DNA from: an uncultured Rubrobacteraceae bacterium
GTDB taxonomy: Bacteria; Actinomycetota; Rubrobacteria; Rubrobacterales; Rubrobacteraceae
Assembly (NCBI GenBank): GCA_902806105.1
Contig: CADCVI010000057.1
Coordinates: forward strand, 1-14,153
Direction of reading: 5' to 3'
DNA: 14,153 bases
The notes under the pieces: model-generated
Databases searched by the model: none
What the model saw: only the letters and a program-made list of their open reading frames with translations
What the model was told of the DNA's origin: nothing
Position numbers and translations under genes: made by a program
In this document: positions 1 to 6,733 of the stretch, one piece after another
How positions within the stretch are numbered: the first letter of the stretch is position 1
How the letters are laid out: each line of letters starts with the position of its first letter

Positions 1-1279
1 CCCCCCCCGCGGTTCCGCACCAGCCTGCCAACAGGCAGGCGACGGTCTTCGTGGCGACCAGTAGCTCCTCGACGCCGAGGTGCTCGTCGGGGCCGTGCGC
101 GACCCCGACGTCTCCTGCGCCGTATATGACGCACGGCATCCCCCCGAACAGGACGAAGTGCCGCATGTCCGCCCCGTAGGTGACCGCCTCTACCGCCGGT
201 TGCCGTCCCGTTACCCCCTCGTGGGCTCGGGCGACGGCCCTGACGATGGGGGCATCGGCGGGGACCTCGGCCGGGGCGAACTGGCCCCCGATCCACTCTA
301 GCTCCGGCGGATGCTCGCGGAGCCAGGGGTCCCGGCCGGCGATCTGGTCCACCCTTCCGGCCACGAGGGCCTGGACCTCCCTGAGCCCCTCGCCGGGGAT
401 CATGCCGATGCGCCCCTCCGCGACCAGGCTCTCGGGCACGGTCGAGGCCCAGTTCCCCGAGCGCACGAGCCCCACGTTCAGCGGCACCTTGTCCTCGATG
501 CCCTCGTAGAGCGGGTGGGAGAGCGAGGCCTCGCGCTCGCGTTCCAGCGCCCGGAGCCCCTCGAAGATCGGGACGAACTTCTCAAGGGCGGAGACGCCCC
601 TGCCGCGGACCGCCCCGTGCACGGCCCGGCCCCGAACGGTCAGCCGGAAGACCAGCGAGCCGCCCTGTGCCGGCACGAGCGCGAGGCGCGTAGGCTCCGT
701 GATGAGCGCCGCGTCGGCCCGGTAGCCCCGCAGCACGGTCGCGAGCGCCCCGAGCCCCCCGTCCTCCTCCCCCACGGTCGCAGCAAGCGTCACGTCCCCC
801 GAGAGCCCCACCCCAGCGTCCCGGAGCGCCCGGAGCGCGGCTATGTGCGTGACGAGGCCGCCCTTCATGTCGCAGGAGCCGCGCCCGTAGACCCGTCCTC
901 CTTCGACGGTCCCGGAGAAGGGATCTTGCGTCCATCCCTCTGGGTCTCCTGCCTCGACCGTGTCGATGTGGGCGTTCAGCAGGATGGAGCGCCCTCCCCC
1001 GTCTCCGGCGAGGCGGCCGACCACGTTCGGCCGGCCCTCGTACCGCGACTGCTCCCCGACGTGCTCGAGGTACGGTGAGATCTCCTGCGGCGTCGCCTCG
1101 AAGGTCTCGACGGAGAGCCCGGTCTCGCGGAACGCCGCCTCCACGGCGCGGGCGAACGGTCCCTCATCGCCGGTTATCGACGGGATGCGAACGAAGTCCT
1201 GCAGGAGCCGCACCGTCTCCTCGCGGCGGTCCTCGACGGCGCGGACCAGCCCACCGACGAGCGCGGCATCGGGCCCCAC
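1..1279 (-). CDS. M20 family metallopeptidase (ArgE/DapE/ACY1-like), 3' end cut by window edge
   Basis: Seen: an open minus-strand frame of about 426 codons runs off the left edge without a stop. It carries the M20 metal-site motifs: NAHIDTVEAG with H104 and D106, GRGSCDMKGG with D137, and TVGEEDGG with the general base and ligand pair E171-E172. After these comes the SLVFRLTVRGRAVHGAV segment typical of the dimerisation (lid) domain. Family members are usually about 380-430 residues and often end near a WCG-like motif, which is visible here, so only a few residues are probably missing. Known: these are di-zinc hydrolases of N-acyl amino acids or small peptides. Inferred: it acts in the cytoplasm on a substrate brought in by the APC permease, whose stop codon lies 10 bases upstream. 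I chose the GTG at 1279; it has no clear Shine-Dalgarno site, so translation is probably coupled to the permease. The exact substrate (acetylornithine, succinyl-diaminopimelate, acyl amino acid or dipeptide) cannot be read from the sequence. Confidence 0.88.
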   Translation of the reverse strand, partial: MGPDAALVGGLVRAVEDRREETVRLLQDFVRIPSITGDEGPFARAVEAAFRETGLSVETFEATPQEISPYLEHVGEQSRYEGRPNVVGRLAGDGGGRSILLNAHIDTVEAGDPEGWTQDPFSGTVEGGRVYGRGSCDMKGGLVTHIAALRALRDAGVGLSGDVTLAATVGEEDGGLGALATVLRGYRADAALITEPTRLALVPAQGGSLVFRLTVRGRAVHGAVRGRGVSALEKFVPIFEGLRALEREREASLSHPLYEGIEDKVPLNVGLVRSGNWASTVPESLVAEGRIGMIPGEGLREVQALVAGRVDQIAGRDPWLREHPPELEWIGGQFAPAEVPADAPIVRAVARAHEGVTGRQPAVEAVTYGADMRHFVLFGGMPCVIYGAGDVGVAHGPDEHLGVEELLVATKTVACLLAGWCGTAGG

Positions 1280-1289
1280 GCCCGTGTTT

Positions 1290-2645
1290 CTAGCGCGCCC
1301 CTGGAGCCCTGCGGTCCAGGCTACGCTTCGTGAAGTAGTTGACGAGGTAGAGGCCGACGCCGGCGACGAGGAGGATGCCCGCGCGCAGGAAGATGGCGCC
1401 CTCCTGTTGGAACAGCAGTACCACTATGACGATAATCGCGAGCACGGGGATGAACGACGGGGCGCTGAAGTGGTTGTGGTCCACGCGGTCGCGCTTGAGC
1501 ACCAGGACGGCGACGTTAACTACCGTGAAGACCAGGAGGAGGAGCACGACCGTCGTGTCGGCGAGGTCCCCCACGTCGCCCGAGGTGACGAGGGCCAGCA
1601 GGATTGCGGCGACAAAAACGATCGCCACCCAGGGGGTCCCCCGGCCCCGGTGGGCCCGGCCGAGAATAGACGGCATCACGCCCTCGCGCGCCATCCCGTA
1701 GACCACGCGGGAGGCCATGATGAGGTTGGCGAGGGCGGTGTTCGTGATCGCCACCAGCGCGATCAGGCTGAAAATCTGCGACGGGAACGCGAGCGGACCC
1801 TCGGTGATCACGAGGCTCAAAGGAGCGGTCTCCTCGCCCGCGAGCCTCGCCGGATCTATGATCATCGTCGCGGTAAAGGCGACGAGCAGGTACACGATGC
1901 CGGTGATGAGGATCCCGCCGAAGAGCGCCCTCGGGAAGCTGCGCCCCGGGTCTTGGGTCTCCTCGGCGACGTTCACCGAGTCCTCGAAGCCGACCAGCGC
2001 GTAGAACGCCGTCGAGGCCCCGGCCAGGACCGCGAGCGCTATGCCCGTATCGGCCGAGAAGGTGAAGGGACGCCCCACGTCGGCGCTCCCGTCCGAGAGG
2101 GCGAGGACCCCGATCCCGATGACCAGGAGAAGCCCGGAGAGCTCGATGATCGTCAGGACGAGGTTCGTCTTCAAGGATTCCGAGATGCCGATGAAGTTGA
2201 TGGTCGAGAGCACGGCCACGAACAGCACCGCGACGAGCAGCGTCGGCAGGCTGACGAACGCCGACAGGTAATCCCCGCCGAACGCTCGCGCCGCCGCCCC
2301 GGCGCTCGCGAGCCCCGAACACACCACCGCGAAGGCGACCATGAAAGAAACGAACGGGTTCCTGAAGGCCCGGTTCGCGTAGAGCGCGGCCCCGGCCGCC
2401 CCCGGGTACTTTGTCACGAGCTCCGCGTAGGCGAAGGCGGTCAGCGCGGCGAGCAGGAACGCCACGAGGAACGAGACCCACACCGCCCCCCCGACCTCCC
2501 CGGCGACGCTCCCGACCCGCACGTAGATGCCGGTCCCTAGCATGTCTCCGATGATGAAGAGCAGGAGGAGTCGAGGCCCTATCGCCCTCCGCAAGCCCCC
2601 CTGCTCTTCGACCCTGCTCTCAGGTACCCCTACCGAGTCCGACAT
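1290..2645 (-). CDS. APC superfamily amino-acid permease
   Basis: Seen: 451 residues, strongly hydrophobic, with about 12 membrane segments after a short charged N-terminus. The first helix holds GTGIYVRVG (residues 37-45), the unwound substrate-binding glycine motif of APC transporters. A long helix pair near 210-235 carries the conserved ALVGFEDSVNVAEETQDPGRS pattern (split as ALVGFEDSVN and VAEETQDPGRS). A GxPWVAI-like segment follows after HRGRG. Known: such proteins are proton- or substrate-gradient-driven amino-acid transporters or exchangers of the inner membrane. The ATG at 2645 is supported by GGGAGGAG (complement of 2651-2658) five bases upstream. It sits between the small beta-rich gene (52-base gap) and the M20 peptidase (10-base gap), so peptidase and permease are very likely co-transcribed. 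Substrate is not determinable; cationic or neutral amino acids, or an acylated amino acid handled by the peptidase, are all possible. Confidence 0.92.
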   Translation of the reverse strand: MSDSVGVPESRVEEQGGLRRAIGPRLLLLFIIGDMLGTGIYVRVGSVAGEVGGAVWVSFLVAFLLAALTAFAYAELVTKYPGAAGAALYANRAFRNPFVSFMVAFAVVCSGLASAGAAARAFGGDYLSAFVSLPTLLVAVLFVAVLSTINFIGISESLKTNLVLTIIELSGLLLVIGIGVLALSDGSADVGRPFTFSADTGIALAVLAGASTAFYALVGFEDSVNVAEETQDPGRSFPRALFGGILITGIVYLLVAFTATMIIDPARLAGEETAPLSLVITEGPLAFPSQIFSLIALVAITNTALANLIMASRVVYGMAREGVMPSILGRAHRGRGTPWVAIVFVAAILLALVTSGDVGDLADTTVVLLLLVFTVVNVAVLVLKRDRVDHNHFSAPSFIPVLAIIVIVVLLFQQEGAIFLRAGILLVAGVGLYLVNYFTKRSLDRRAPGAR

Positions 2646-2650
2646 CCCTA

Positions 2651-2658
2651 CTCCTCCC
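2651..2658 (-). promoter_or_regulatory. Shine-Dalgarno site of the APC permease
   Basis: Reads GGGAGGAG on the minus strand, five bases before the ATG at 2645. It is the strongest ribosome-binding site in this part of the window and fixes the permease start. Confidence 0.75.
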
Positions 2659-2697
2659 TATAATCCCGGCGGCTTGAGCCGGAGAGCGCCTCGCGGA

Positions 2698-3090
2698 TCA
2701 GTCAAGAAATTCGAGGCCCGCCACCGTCGGCGGCTCTGCGGGCTCCTCGACGACCTCGAAGCTCGAACCGGGAACGTCCGCCAGCCCCTCTTCCCGGAGC
2801 CGCGAGAGCTTGCCGCCGACCGAGAACACGTTGACGCGGTTAAGCTTGTAGACGCCCGCGACGGTCTCCGGCGGCACCGGGGCCTCGAGCGTTACCCGGC
2901 TCTTCTTCGCGCCGTCCGCCGTCCACTCGCTGCCCTCCGCCGGGAAATGCGTGGCCTCGAAGTAGAGCTCCGTCAGGGAGTCCCGCTCGTGCGAGAAGGC
3001 GACGAAGACGCGAGAAAGGTTTGCCGCGTGTTCCAGGACGAGCCCCATCCGGACGACGTCCCCTGCCATGTACCGCCGACCACCGTCCAT
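2698..3090 (-). CDS. Unrecognised small cytoplasmic protein, probable beta-sandwich
   Basis: I do not recognise this family. Seen: 130 residues, no signal peptide, no membrane segment, no cysteines. The pattern of short alternating strands is beta-rich, with segments such as RMGLVLEHAANLSRVFVAFSH near the start and TLEAPVPPETVAGVYKLNRV then NVFSVGGKL in the middle. The latter resembles the turn-Tyr-strand-GG edge of bacterial Ig-like or C2-like sandwiches, but this is a resemblance only. Start choice: the ATG at 3090 has GGGAGG (complement of 3099-3104) eight bases upstream, whereas an in-frame GTG at 3099 would overlap that site, so 3090 is preferred. The C-terminus is acidic and proline-rich (EVVEEPAEPP). 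It lies between the ABC ATPase and the APC permease, in the same direction, and may belong to their transcript. No function is proposed. Confidence 0.7.
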   Translation of the reverse strand: MDGGRRYMAGDVVRMGLVLEHAANLSRVFVAFSHERDSLTELYFEATHFPAEGSEWTADGAKKSRVTLEAPVPPETVAGVYKLNRVNVFSVGGKLSRLREEGLADVPGSSFEVVEEPAEPPTVAGLEFLD

Positions 3091-3098
3091 CAGGTCCA

Positions 3099-3104
3099 CC
3101 TCCC
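3099..3104 (-). promoter_or_regulatory. Shine-Dalgarno site deciding the start at 3090
   Basis: GGGAGG on the minus strand, eight bases before the ATG at 3090. An in-frame GTG start at 3099-3097 would sit on this site, which argues for the shorter protein. Confidence 0.65.
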
Positions 3105-3192
3105 GAAGGTTCCGGGGGCATCCTAACCCAGGTGGCTATCTCCCCGCCAACGTTTGGAGGATTCTTGGCCGTATGTCGAGGCGCCGGCCCCG

Positions 3193-3927
3193 TCAGGAGT
3201 GGAGGATCTGGCCTAGAAAGCGCTTCGCGCGGTCGTTCTGAGGGGACTGGAAGAAGTGCTCGGGCGTGCCCGTCTCGACGATGCGGCCCTCGTCCATGAA
3301 GACCACCCGGTCGGCGACGCTCCGGGCGAAGCCCATCTCGTGGGTGACGACTACCATCGTCATGCCGCCGCTTGCGAGGTCTGCCATCGCCTCCAGGACC
3401 TCGTTGATCATCTCGGGGTCCAGGGCACTCGTCGGCTCGTCGAAGAGCATTATCTTCGGCTCCATCGCGAGGCCGCGGGCGATGGCGACGCGCTGCTGCT
3501 GGCCGCCGGAGAGGCTCTCGGGGTACTTGTTGGCCTGTTCGGGGATGCCGACCCTCTTGAGGAGCCGCTCGCATCTGGCGTCGGCCTCGTCCTTCGAGAC
3601 CCCCTTGACCTTCGTGGGTGCCAGCTTGATGTTCTCCGCGACGGTCTTGTGGGGGTATAGGTTGAAGCTCTGAAAGACCATGCCGATCTCGCTGCGCAGG
3701 ACGTTCAGGTTCGTCCCCTTGTCGTGGACGCGCATCCCGTCCACGATCAGCTCGCCAGAGGAGATGGGTTCGAGGGCGTTTATGCATCTGAGGAGGGTGC
3801 TCTTGCCGGATCCGCTCGGCCCGATGACGACGACCACCTCGCCCTCCTCCACGGAGAAGTCGATCTCGGTGAGGACCTGGAAGTCACCGAAGTACTTGTT
3901 GACGCCCTTGAACTCGATGATGCTCAT
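3193..3927 (-). CDS. Polar amino-acid ABC transporter ATP-binding protein (GlnQ/HisP type)
   Basis: Seen: 244 residues, the usual length for the GlnQ family. All nucleotide-binding motifs are intact: Walker [10 protein letters not shown] (36-44), Q-loop Q86 in [15 protein letters not shown], signature LSGGQQQR (139-146), Walker B IMLFDE followed by PTSALD (159-170), and switch histidine H196 in [10 protein letters not shown]. The [12 protein letters not shown] stretch and the THEMGFAR segment are characteristic of the polar amino-acid (PAAT) importers. Known: it would power import of glutamine, glutamate or another polar amino acid with a membrane permease and a binding protein. Odd: neither partner is in the next 4 kb downstream, and upstream lies a divergent DNA-repair gene, so it is an orphan here. 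It must use subunits encoded elsewhere, or its operon has been split. The ATG at 3927 has only a weak upstream GGGG. Its specificity beyond polar amino acids is uncertain. Confidence 0.93.
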   Translation of the reverse strand: MSIIEFKGVNKYFGDFQVLTEIDFSVEEGEVVVVIGPSGSGKSTLLRCINALEPISSGELIVDGMRVHDKGTNLNVLRSEIGMVFQSFNLYPHKTVAENIKLAPTKVKGVSKDEADARCERLLKRVGIPEQANKYPESLSGGQQQRVAIARGLAMEPKIMLFDEPTSALDPEMINEVLEAMADLASGGMTMVVVTHEMGFARSVADRVVFMDEGRIVETGTPEHFFQSPQNDRAKRFLGQILHS

Positions 3928-3998
3928 CTGTAAGCCCCGCTAGCGTGCTAAGTTACGCAACATCAGAAACAGGCGAATAATACATTGGAGGACGCCCC
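3928..3998. promoter_or_regulatory. Divergent intergenic region between the ABC ATPase and the uracil-DNA glycosylase
   Basis: This 71-base, relatively AT-rich gap must hold elements for both directions. On the minus strand TATTAT (complement of 3977-3982) lies 17 bases from TATCCA (complement of 4000-4005), a -10 with a weak -35 that would start the ATPase transcript near 3970. On the plus strand GGAGG at 3987-3991 is the Shine-Dalgarno site for the TTG at 3999, with a seven-base spacer. No convincing plus-strand promoter was found. The minus-strand promoter is a tentative reading. Confidence 0.4.
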
Positions 3999-4643
3999 TT
4001 GGATAGCCTTTTCGACGTGGCGGACGGCGGTGAAAACCGGGAGGAGAGGCTGGCGGAGCTCGCGCGGCAGGTCTCCGTGTGTACGCGGTGCGACCTCGCG
4101 CTGAACAGGACGAACACGGTCTTCGGGACGGGCGACCCGCACTCGCCGCTGATGCTCGTGGGGGAGGGGCCGGGCGAGAACGAGGATGCGACGGGCCTCC
4201 CGTTCGTCGGCAGGGCCGGCAAGCTCCTCGACGACATCCTCAAGGCCGTCGACCTGACCCGCGACGACGTCTACCTGACGAACGTCGTGAAGTGCCGGGC
4301 GGCCCAGCCCGAGGGCGGGCGGATGAAGAACCGTCCCCCCAGGGCCGGCGAGGTCAACGCCTGCAGCATCTACCTCGAGGGGCAGAGGGAGGCGATACGG
4401 CCCGAGATCATCCTGTGCCTCGGCGGCCCCGCGGCCAAGGCGATCATCGACAAGGACTTCAAGATCACGAAGGACCGCGGCAAGTGGTACGAGGTGGCCG
4501 GCGCGAGGGCGATGGCGACCTTCCACCCGGCCTACGTCCTGCGCCAGCGCGACGAGGACCTCGTGCGCGCCAAGCGCGCCGTCTGGAAGGACGTGCAGGC
4601 AGTCTACGCCGAGTACCAGAAGGCGCTGGAAGCCCGGGGCTAG
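3999..4643 (+). CDS. Family 4 uracil-DNA glycosylase (4Fe-4S, UdgA type)
   Basis: Seen: 214 residues with the family 4 signature GEGPGENEDATGLPFVG (residues 55-71) and the second active-site motif HPAYVLR (176-182). Four cysteines are placed as iron-sulfur ligands: C28 and C31 in VCTRC, C99 in NVVKC and C122 in VNAC. Known: these enzymes excise uracil from DNA arising by cytosine deamination, starting base-excision repair, and are common in thermophiles and GC-rich bacteria. The TTG start at 3999 is supported by GGAGG seven bases upstream. Odd: the C99-C122 spacing is 22 residues, whereas typical family 4 sequences have about 15; the extra residues are the basic, polar stretch AQPEGGRMKNR. 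It begins a plus-strand run and ends 94 bases before the siroheme-decarboxylase-like gene, with which it has no obvious functional link. The family 5 (UdgB) alternative is excluded by the GEGPGE motif. Confidence 0.94.
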   Translation: MDSLFDVADGGENREERLAELARQVSVCTRCDLALNRTNTVFGTGDPHSPLMLVGEGPGENEDATGLPFVGRAGKLLDDILKAVDLTRDDVYLTNVVKCRAAQPEGGRMKNRPPRAGEVNACSIYLEGQREAIRPEIILCLGGPAAKAIIDKDFKITKDRGKWYEVAGARAMATFHPAYVLRQRDEDLVRAKRAVWKDVQAVYAEYQKALEARG

Positions 4644-4737
4644 GGGATGCAAGTAAGCGCATTACCAACCGTTTTTGGCCCTCCCTGTTATTATGCAACA
4701 ACAAGCAGTGTTAAAGCGTCGAGAAGGGCCGTGAACA
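4644..4737 (+). promoter_or_regulatory. Upstream region of the siroheme-decarboxylase-like gene, AT-richer with inverted repeats
   Basis: This gap is visibly richer in A and T than its surroundings. It contains TATTAT at 4689-4694, a -10-like hexamer without a well-spaced -35 (TTACCA at 4662 is 21 bases away). Two overlapping small inverted repeats lie here: TGTT 4686-4689 with AACA 4697-4700, and AACA 4700-4703 with TGTT 4709-4712. AAGG at 4724-4727 is a possible ribosome-binding site for the TTG at 4738. A promoter is likely somewhere in this gap but its exact position is uncertain. Confidence 0.35.
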
Positions 4738-5799
4738 TTGGTCAGTACAACTCCCAGCACACGCATGATGGATTCCGTGGACAAGGATCTGCTCAACCTC
4801 ATTCAGCGAGAGTTTCCCTTGGAGCGGGAGCCGTTCGCGGCGCTGGGGCGCCCCCTGGGGTTGGCCGGGGACGAGGTGATACGGCGCATCGAAGCCCTGA
4901 AGAGGGGGCGGGTGATACGCCAGATCAGCGCGATCTTCGACACCCGCGTCCTGGGCTATCAGTCGACCCTCGTCGCGGCAAGCATCCCCGCCGATAAGCT
5001 CAACTCCGCCGCCAAGGCTATAAACTCTCACCCCGGCGTCTCCCACAACTACGAGCGTAACAACCCGTTCAACCTCTGGTACACTGTCGCGGTCCCGCCC
5101 GATTCTCGCCTGGGCCTAGAGGGGACCGTGGATGTCCTGCACAAGATCAGCGGCGCCGAGAAGACGCGCATCCTGCCTACCCTGAAGCTCTTCAAGATCG
5201 GGGTCACGCTCGACATGAACGCGGGTGCTACCGCCAAGAAGGAGGCCCCGCAGTACGGCGAGGCCGACCGCGCGAGCGCCGATCGCAACGTCTCGGACGA
5301 GGACAAGGCGGTCATCCAGGCGTTGCAGGAGGACGTGCCGCTCACGCCGAGGCCGTTCGACCTCTGGGGGCGACAGGTCGGCCTGGAGCCCGAGGAGCTT
5401 ATCGAGCGTGCGTTCGACCTGCAGCGGCGCAAGATCATGCGCCGCTTCTCGGCGGTCCTCTACCATCGCAAGGCGGGCTTCCGCGCGAACTCAATGGGCG
5501 TGTGGAAGGTGCCGGAGGACCGGGTCGAGGAGGTCGGCCAGGCCTTCGCCCAGTACCAGGCGGTCTCGCACTGCTACCAGCGCCCGGTCTACGAGGACTG
5601 GCCCTACGCCCTCTTTAGCATGGTCCACGGCCGCAGCGAGGAGGAGTGCGAGGCGGTTCTGGACGCGATGGGCGAGGAGACCGGCCTGACCGAGCGGCTC
5701 TCGCTCTACTCCACCCGCGAGTACAAGAAGACGCGCGTGCGCTACTTCACGCCGGAGATGGAGGCCTGGGAGAGGCTCTACGCCGGCGTCCTCCGCTAG
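4738..5799 (+). CDS. Fused Lrp/AsnC-like siroheme decarboxylase (AhbA-AhbB / NirDL type)
   Basis: Seen: 353 residues made of two related halves. Residues 12-160 have an Lrp-like helix-turn-helix (DSVDKDLLNLIQREF onward) and a RAM-like domain with HNYERNNPFNLWYT (103-116) and LFKIGVTLDM (151-160). After a charged linker (161-184), residues 185-353 repeat the plan with VSDEDKAVIQALQ, then HCYQRPVYEDWPYALFSMVHG-like residues (278-298) and REYKKTRVRYF. Known: the HNYxR and HCYxRP...DWPY motifs are typical of AhbA/AhbB and NirD/L/G/H, which decarboxylate siroheme to didecarboxysiroheme for heme or heme d1, and look like Lrp regulators. Inferred: a single-chain decarboxylase. No radical-SAM partner (AhbC, AhbD, NirJ) is in the window. 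Start is uncertain: the TTG at 4738 has weak AAGG upstream; ATGs at 4765 and 4768 are alternatives without a Shine-Dalgarno site. A heme-sensing regulator remains possible. Confidence 0.82.
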   Translation: MVSTTPSTRMMDSVDKDLLNLIQREFPLEREPFAALGRPLGLAGDEVIRRIEALKRGRVIRQISAIFDTRVLGYQSTLVAASIPADKLNSAAKAINSHPGVSHNYERNNPFNLWYTVAVPPDSRLGLEGTVDVLHKISGAEKTRILPTLKLFKIGVTLDMNAGATAKKEAPQYGEADRASADRNVSDEDKAVIQALQEDVPLTPRPFDLWGRQVGLEPEELIERAFDLQRRKIMRRFSAVLYHRKAGFRANSMGVWKVPEDRVEEVGQAFAQYQAVSHCYQRPVYEDWPYALFSMVHGRSEEECEAVLDAMGEETGLTERLSLYSTREYKKTRVRYFTPEMEAWERLYAGVLR

Positions 5800-5827
5800 C
5801 GTCCCTCAAATAGTAGGACTTCACATG

Positions 5828-5869
5828 GATGCCCCCTCCCCGGTCGACGAGCCTGGACGAGGGGGTATC
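5828..5869 (+). terminator. Long-armed hairpin between the siroheme-decarboxylase-like gene and the TauE/SafE gene
   Basis: The 11-base arms 5828-5838 and 5859-5869 pair completely (GATGCCCCCTC with GAGGGGGTATC, one G-T wobble), enclosing a 20-base loop. It starts 29 bases after the upstream stop and ends 20 bases before the ATG at 5890. There is no long T run after it, so it may be a terminator of the GC-rich type or a leader structure controlling the downstream permease. Confidence 0.5.
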
Positions 5870-5889
5870 TTGCGTCGCGTTGACGAAGC

Positions 5890-6630
5890 ATGCTGAGCGG
5901 CTCGTTGCTCGTGGCCTTGTTCGCGGCCCTTCTGGCGGGGGGCGTCTCGGGCCTGACGGGGTTCGGGCTCGCCCTGATCGCGATCCCGCTGTTGTTGCTC
6001 GTCTACGAGCCAACGACCGTGGTGGTGCTCGTCTTTGTGCTCTCGGTGTTTATCAACGTCGCCGTCGTCTGGGACTCGTGGCACGATGCCGACCGCCGGC
6101 TGGTCCTCGCGCTATTGTTGCCGGCGTCCGTCGGGGTATTTGTCGGGGCGGAGATCCTGTACTACGCGGACCCGCTGTACATCCGGATCGGCGTCGGGGT
6201 GGTCGTGGTCATCTCGGCGCTGCTCCTCCTGCGCGAGGTGCGCATACCGGGGGCGTCGGGCTGGATCGGGACCGTCATCGCGGGCTCGACGAGCGGCATG
6301 CTCTCGACCTCGACGGGCCTCGCCGGTCCCCCCGTGGTCCTCCTGTTCGCCGCGCGCGGCCTCCCCAAACACACCTTCCGCGGCTCGAGCGCGCTCTACT
6401 TTCTGGTGATGAGCTTCGTGGGGCTCGCCGCCCTCGTGAACCGTGGCCTGCTGGATTCAGCCGAGATACCGCTCGCCCTCGCGCTCGTCCCGGCCGCCTT
6501 TCTCGGCAAAGTCCTCGGTACCACGCTCCTCAAGCACATCTCCGACAAGACCTTCCGGGCCGTAACCCTGGGCGTCGTGATCCTCACCGGCACCATGGGC
6601 GCCGTCACCGCCGCGTGGGCGCTCCTGTAA
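5890..6630 (+). CDS. TauE/SafE family permease (putative sulfite/organosulfonate exporter)
   Basis: Seen: 246 residues, almost wholly hydrophobic, with about seven or eight membrane segments. Two copies of the family's internal repeat are visible: GGVSGLTGFGLALI (17-30) and GSTSGMLSTSTGLAGPPVV (132-150). The length is normal for this family (DUF81). Known: members move sulfite, sulfoacetate or other small anions or organosulfur compounds across the inner membrane, usually as exporters; direct evidence exists for few of them. The ATG at 5890 has only a weak GACGAAG-type sequence upstream. It follows the siroheme-decarboxylase-like gene by 90 bases in the same direction, with a strong hairpin between. 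Siroheme is the cofactor of sulfite reductase, so a sulfur-metabolism link is conceivable, but nothing in the sequence proves it. Substrate is unknown. Confidence 0.85.
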   Translation: MLSGSLLVALFAALLAGGVSGLTGFGLALIAIPLLLLVYEPTTVVVLVFVLSVFINVAVVWDSWHDADRRLVLALLLPASVGVFVGAEILYYADPLYIRIGVGVVVVISALLLLREVRIPGASGWIGTVIAGSTSGMLSTSTGLAGPPVVLLFAARGLPKHTFRGSSALYFLVMSFVGLAALVNRGLLDSAEIPLALALVPAAFLGKVLGTTLLKHISDKTFRAVTLGVVILTGTMGAVTAAWALL

Positions 6631-6692
6631 CCGGAGAAGCGCGAGCCCCGTAGAACTTATCGGGCCTGACCGATGGTATTGCGCGGACGTTT

Positions 6693-6701
6693 TGCTACAA
6701 T
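6693..6701 (+). promoter_or_regulatory. Extended -10 promoter of the MFS gene
   Basis: TGCTACAAT is an extended -10 element (TG, one base, then TACAAT at 6696-6701). No good -35 is visible at the normal distance, as expected for extended -10 promoters. Transcription would start near 6708. This makes an in-frame TTG at 6692 impossible as the start on this transcript and supports the ATG at 6734. A small inverted repeat, ATCGG 6659-6663 and CCGAT 6670-6674, lies just upstream. Confidence 0.45.
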
Positions 6702-6733
6702 CGAGTAACAAAGTGTTTGGTCCGAAGAAAACG

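Noticed and set aside
1..8. Run of eight C at the left edge as a phase-variable tract
   Set aside because: It lies at the end of the window near the C-terminus of the M20 gene in GC-rich DNA; there is no evidence for slippage and the edge prevents assessment.
960..2540. Long open frame (526 codons) on the plus strand opposite the permease and peptidase
   Set aside because: Its protein is dominated by Arg, Glu, Asp and His repeats, the mirror of hydrophobic permease codons. The opposite strand has real APC and M20 motifs.
2670..2681. CGGCT-TG-AGCCG palindrome between the small protein gene and the permease as a terminator
   Set aside because: Only five-base arms, no T run; such palindromes are expected by chance in GC-rich DNA.
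2698..2703. TTGACT on the minus strand as a -35 for the APC permease
   Set aside because: It overlaps the stop codon of the preceding gene and no -10 lies 15-19 bases downstream.
3953..3983. TTACGC and AATAAT/TAATAC as a plus-strand promoter for the uracil-DNA glycosylase
   Set aside because: The -35 matches poorly and the predicted start would fall on the Shine-Dalgarno site, leaving it untranscribed.
4738..5799. Calling this gene an Lrp/AsnC transcription regulator
   Set aside because: The helix-turn-helix fits, but the HNYERNN and HCYQRP...DWPY motifs and the two-half layout match siroheme decarboxylases better; a regulatory role is kept only as an alternative.
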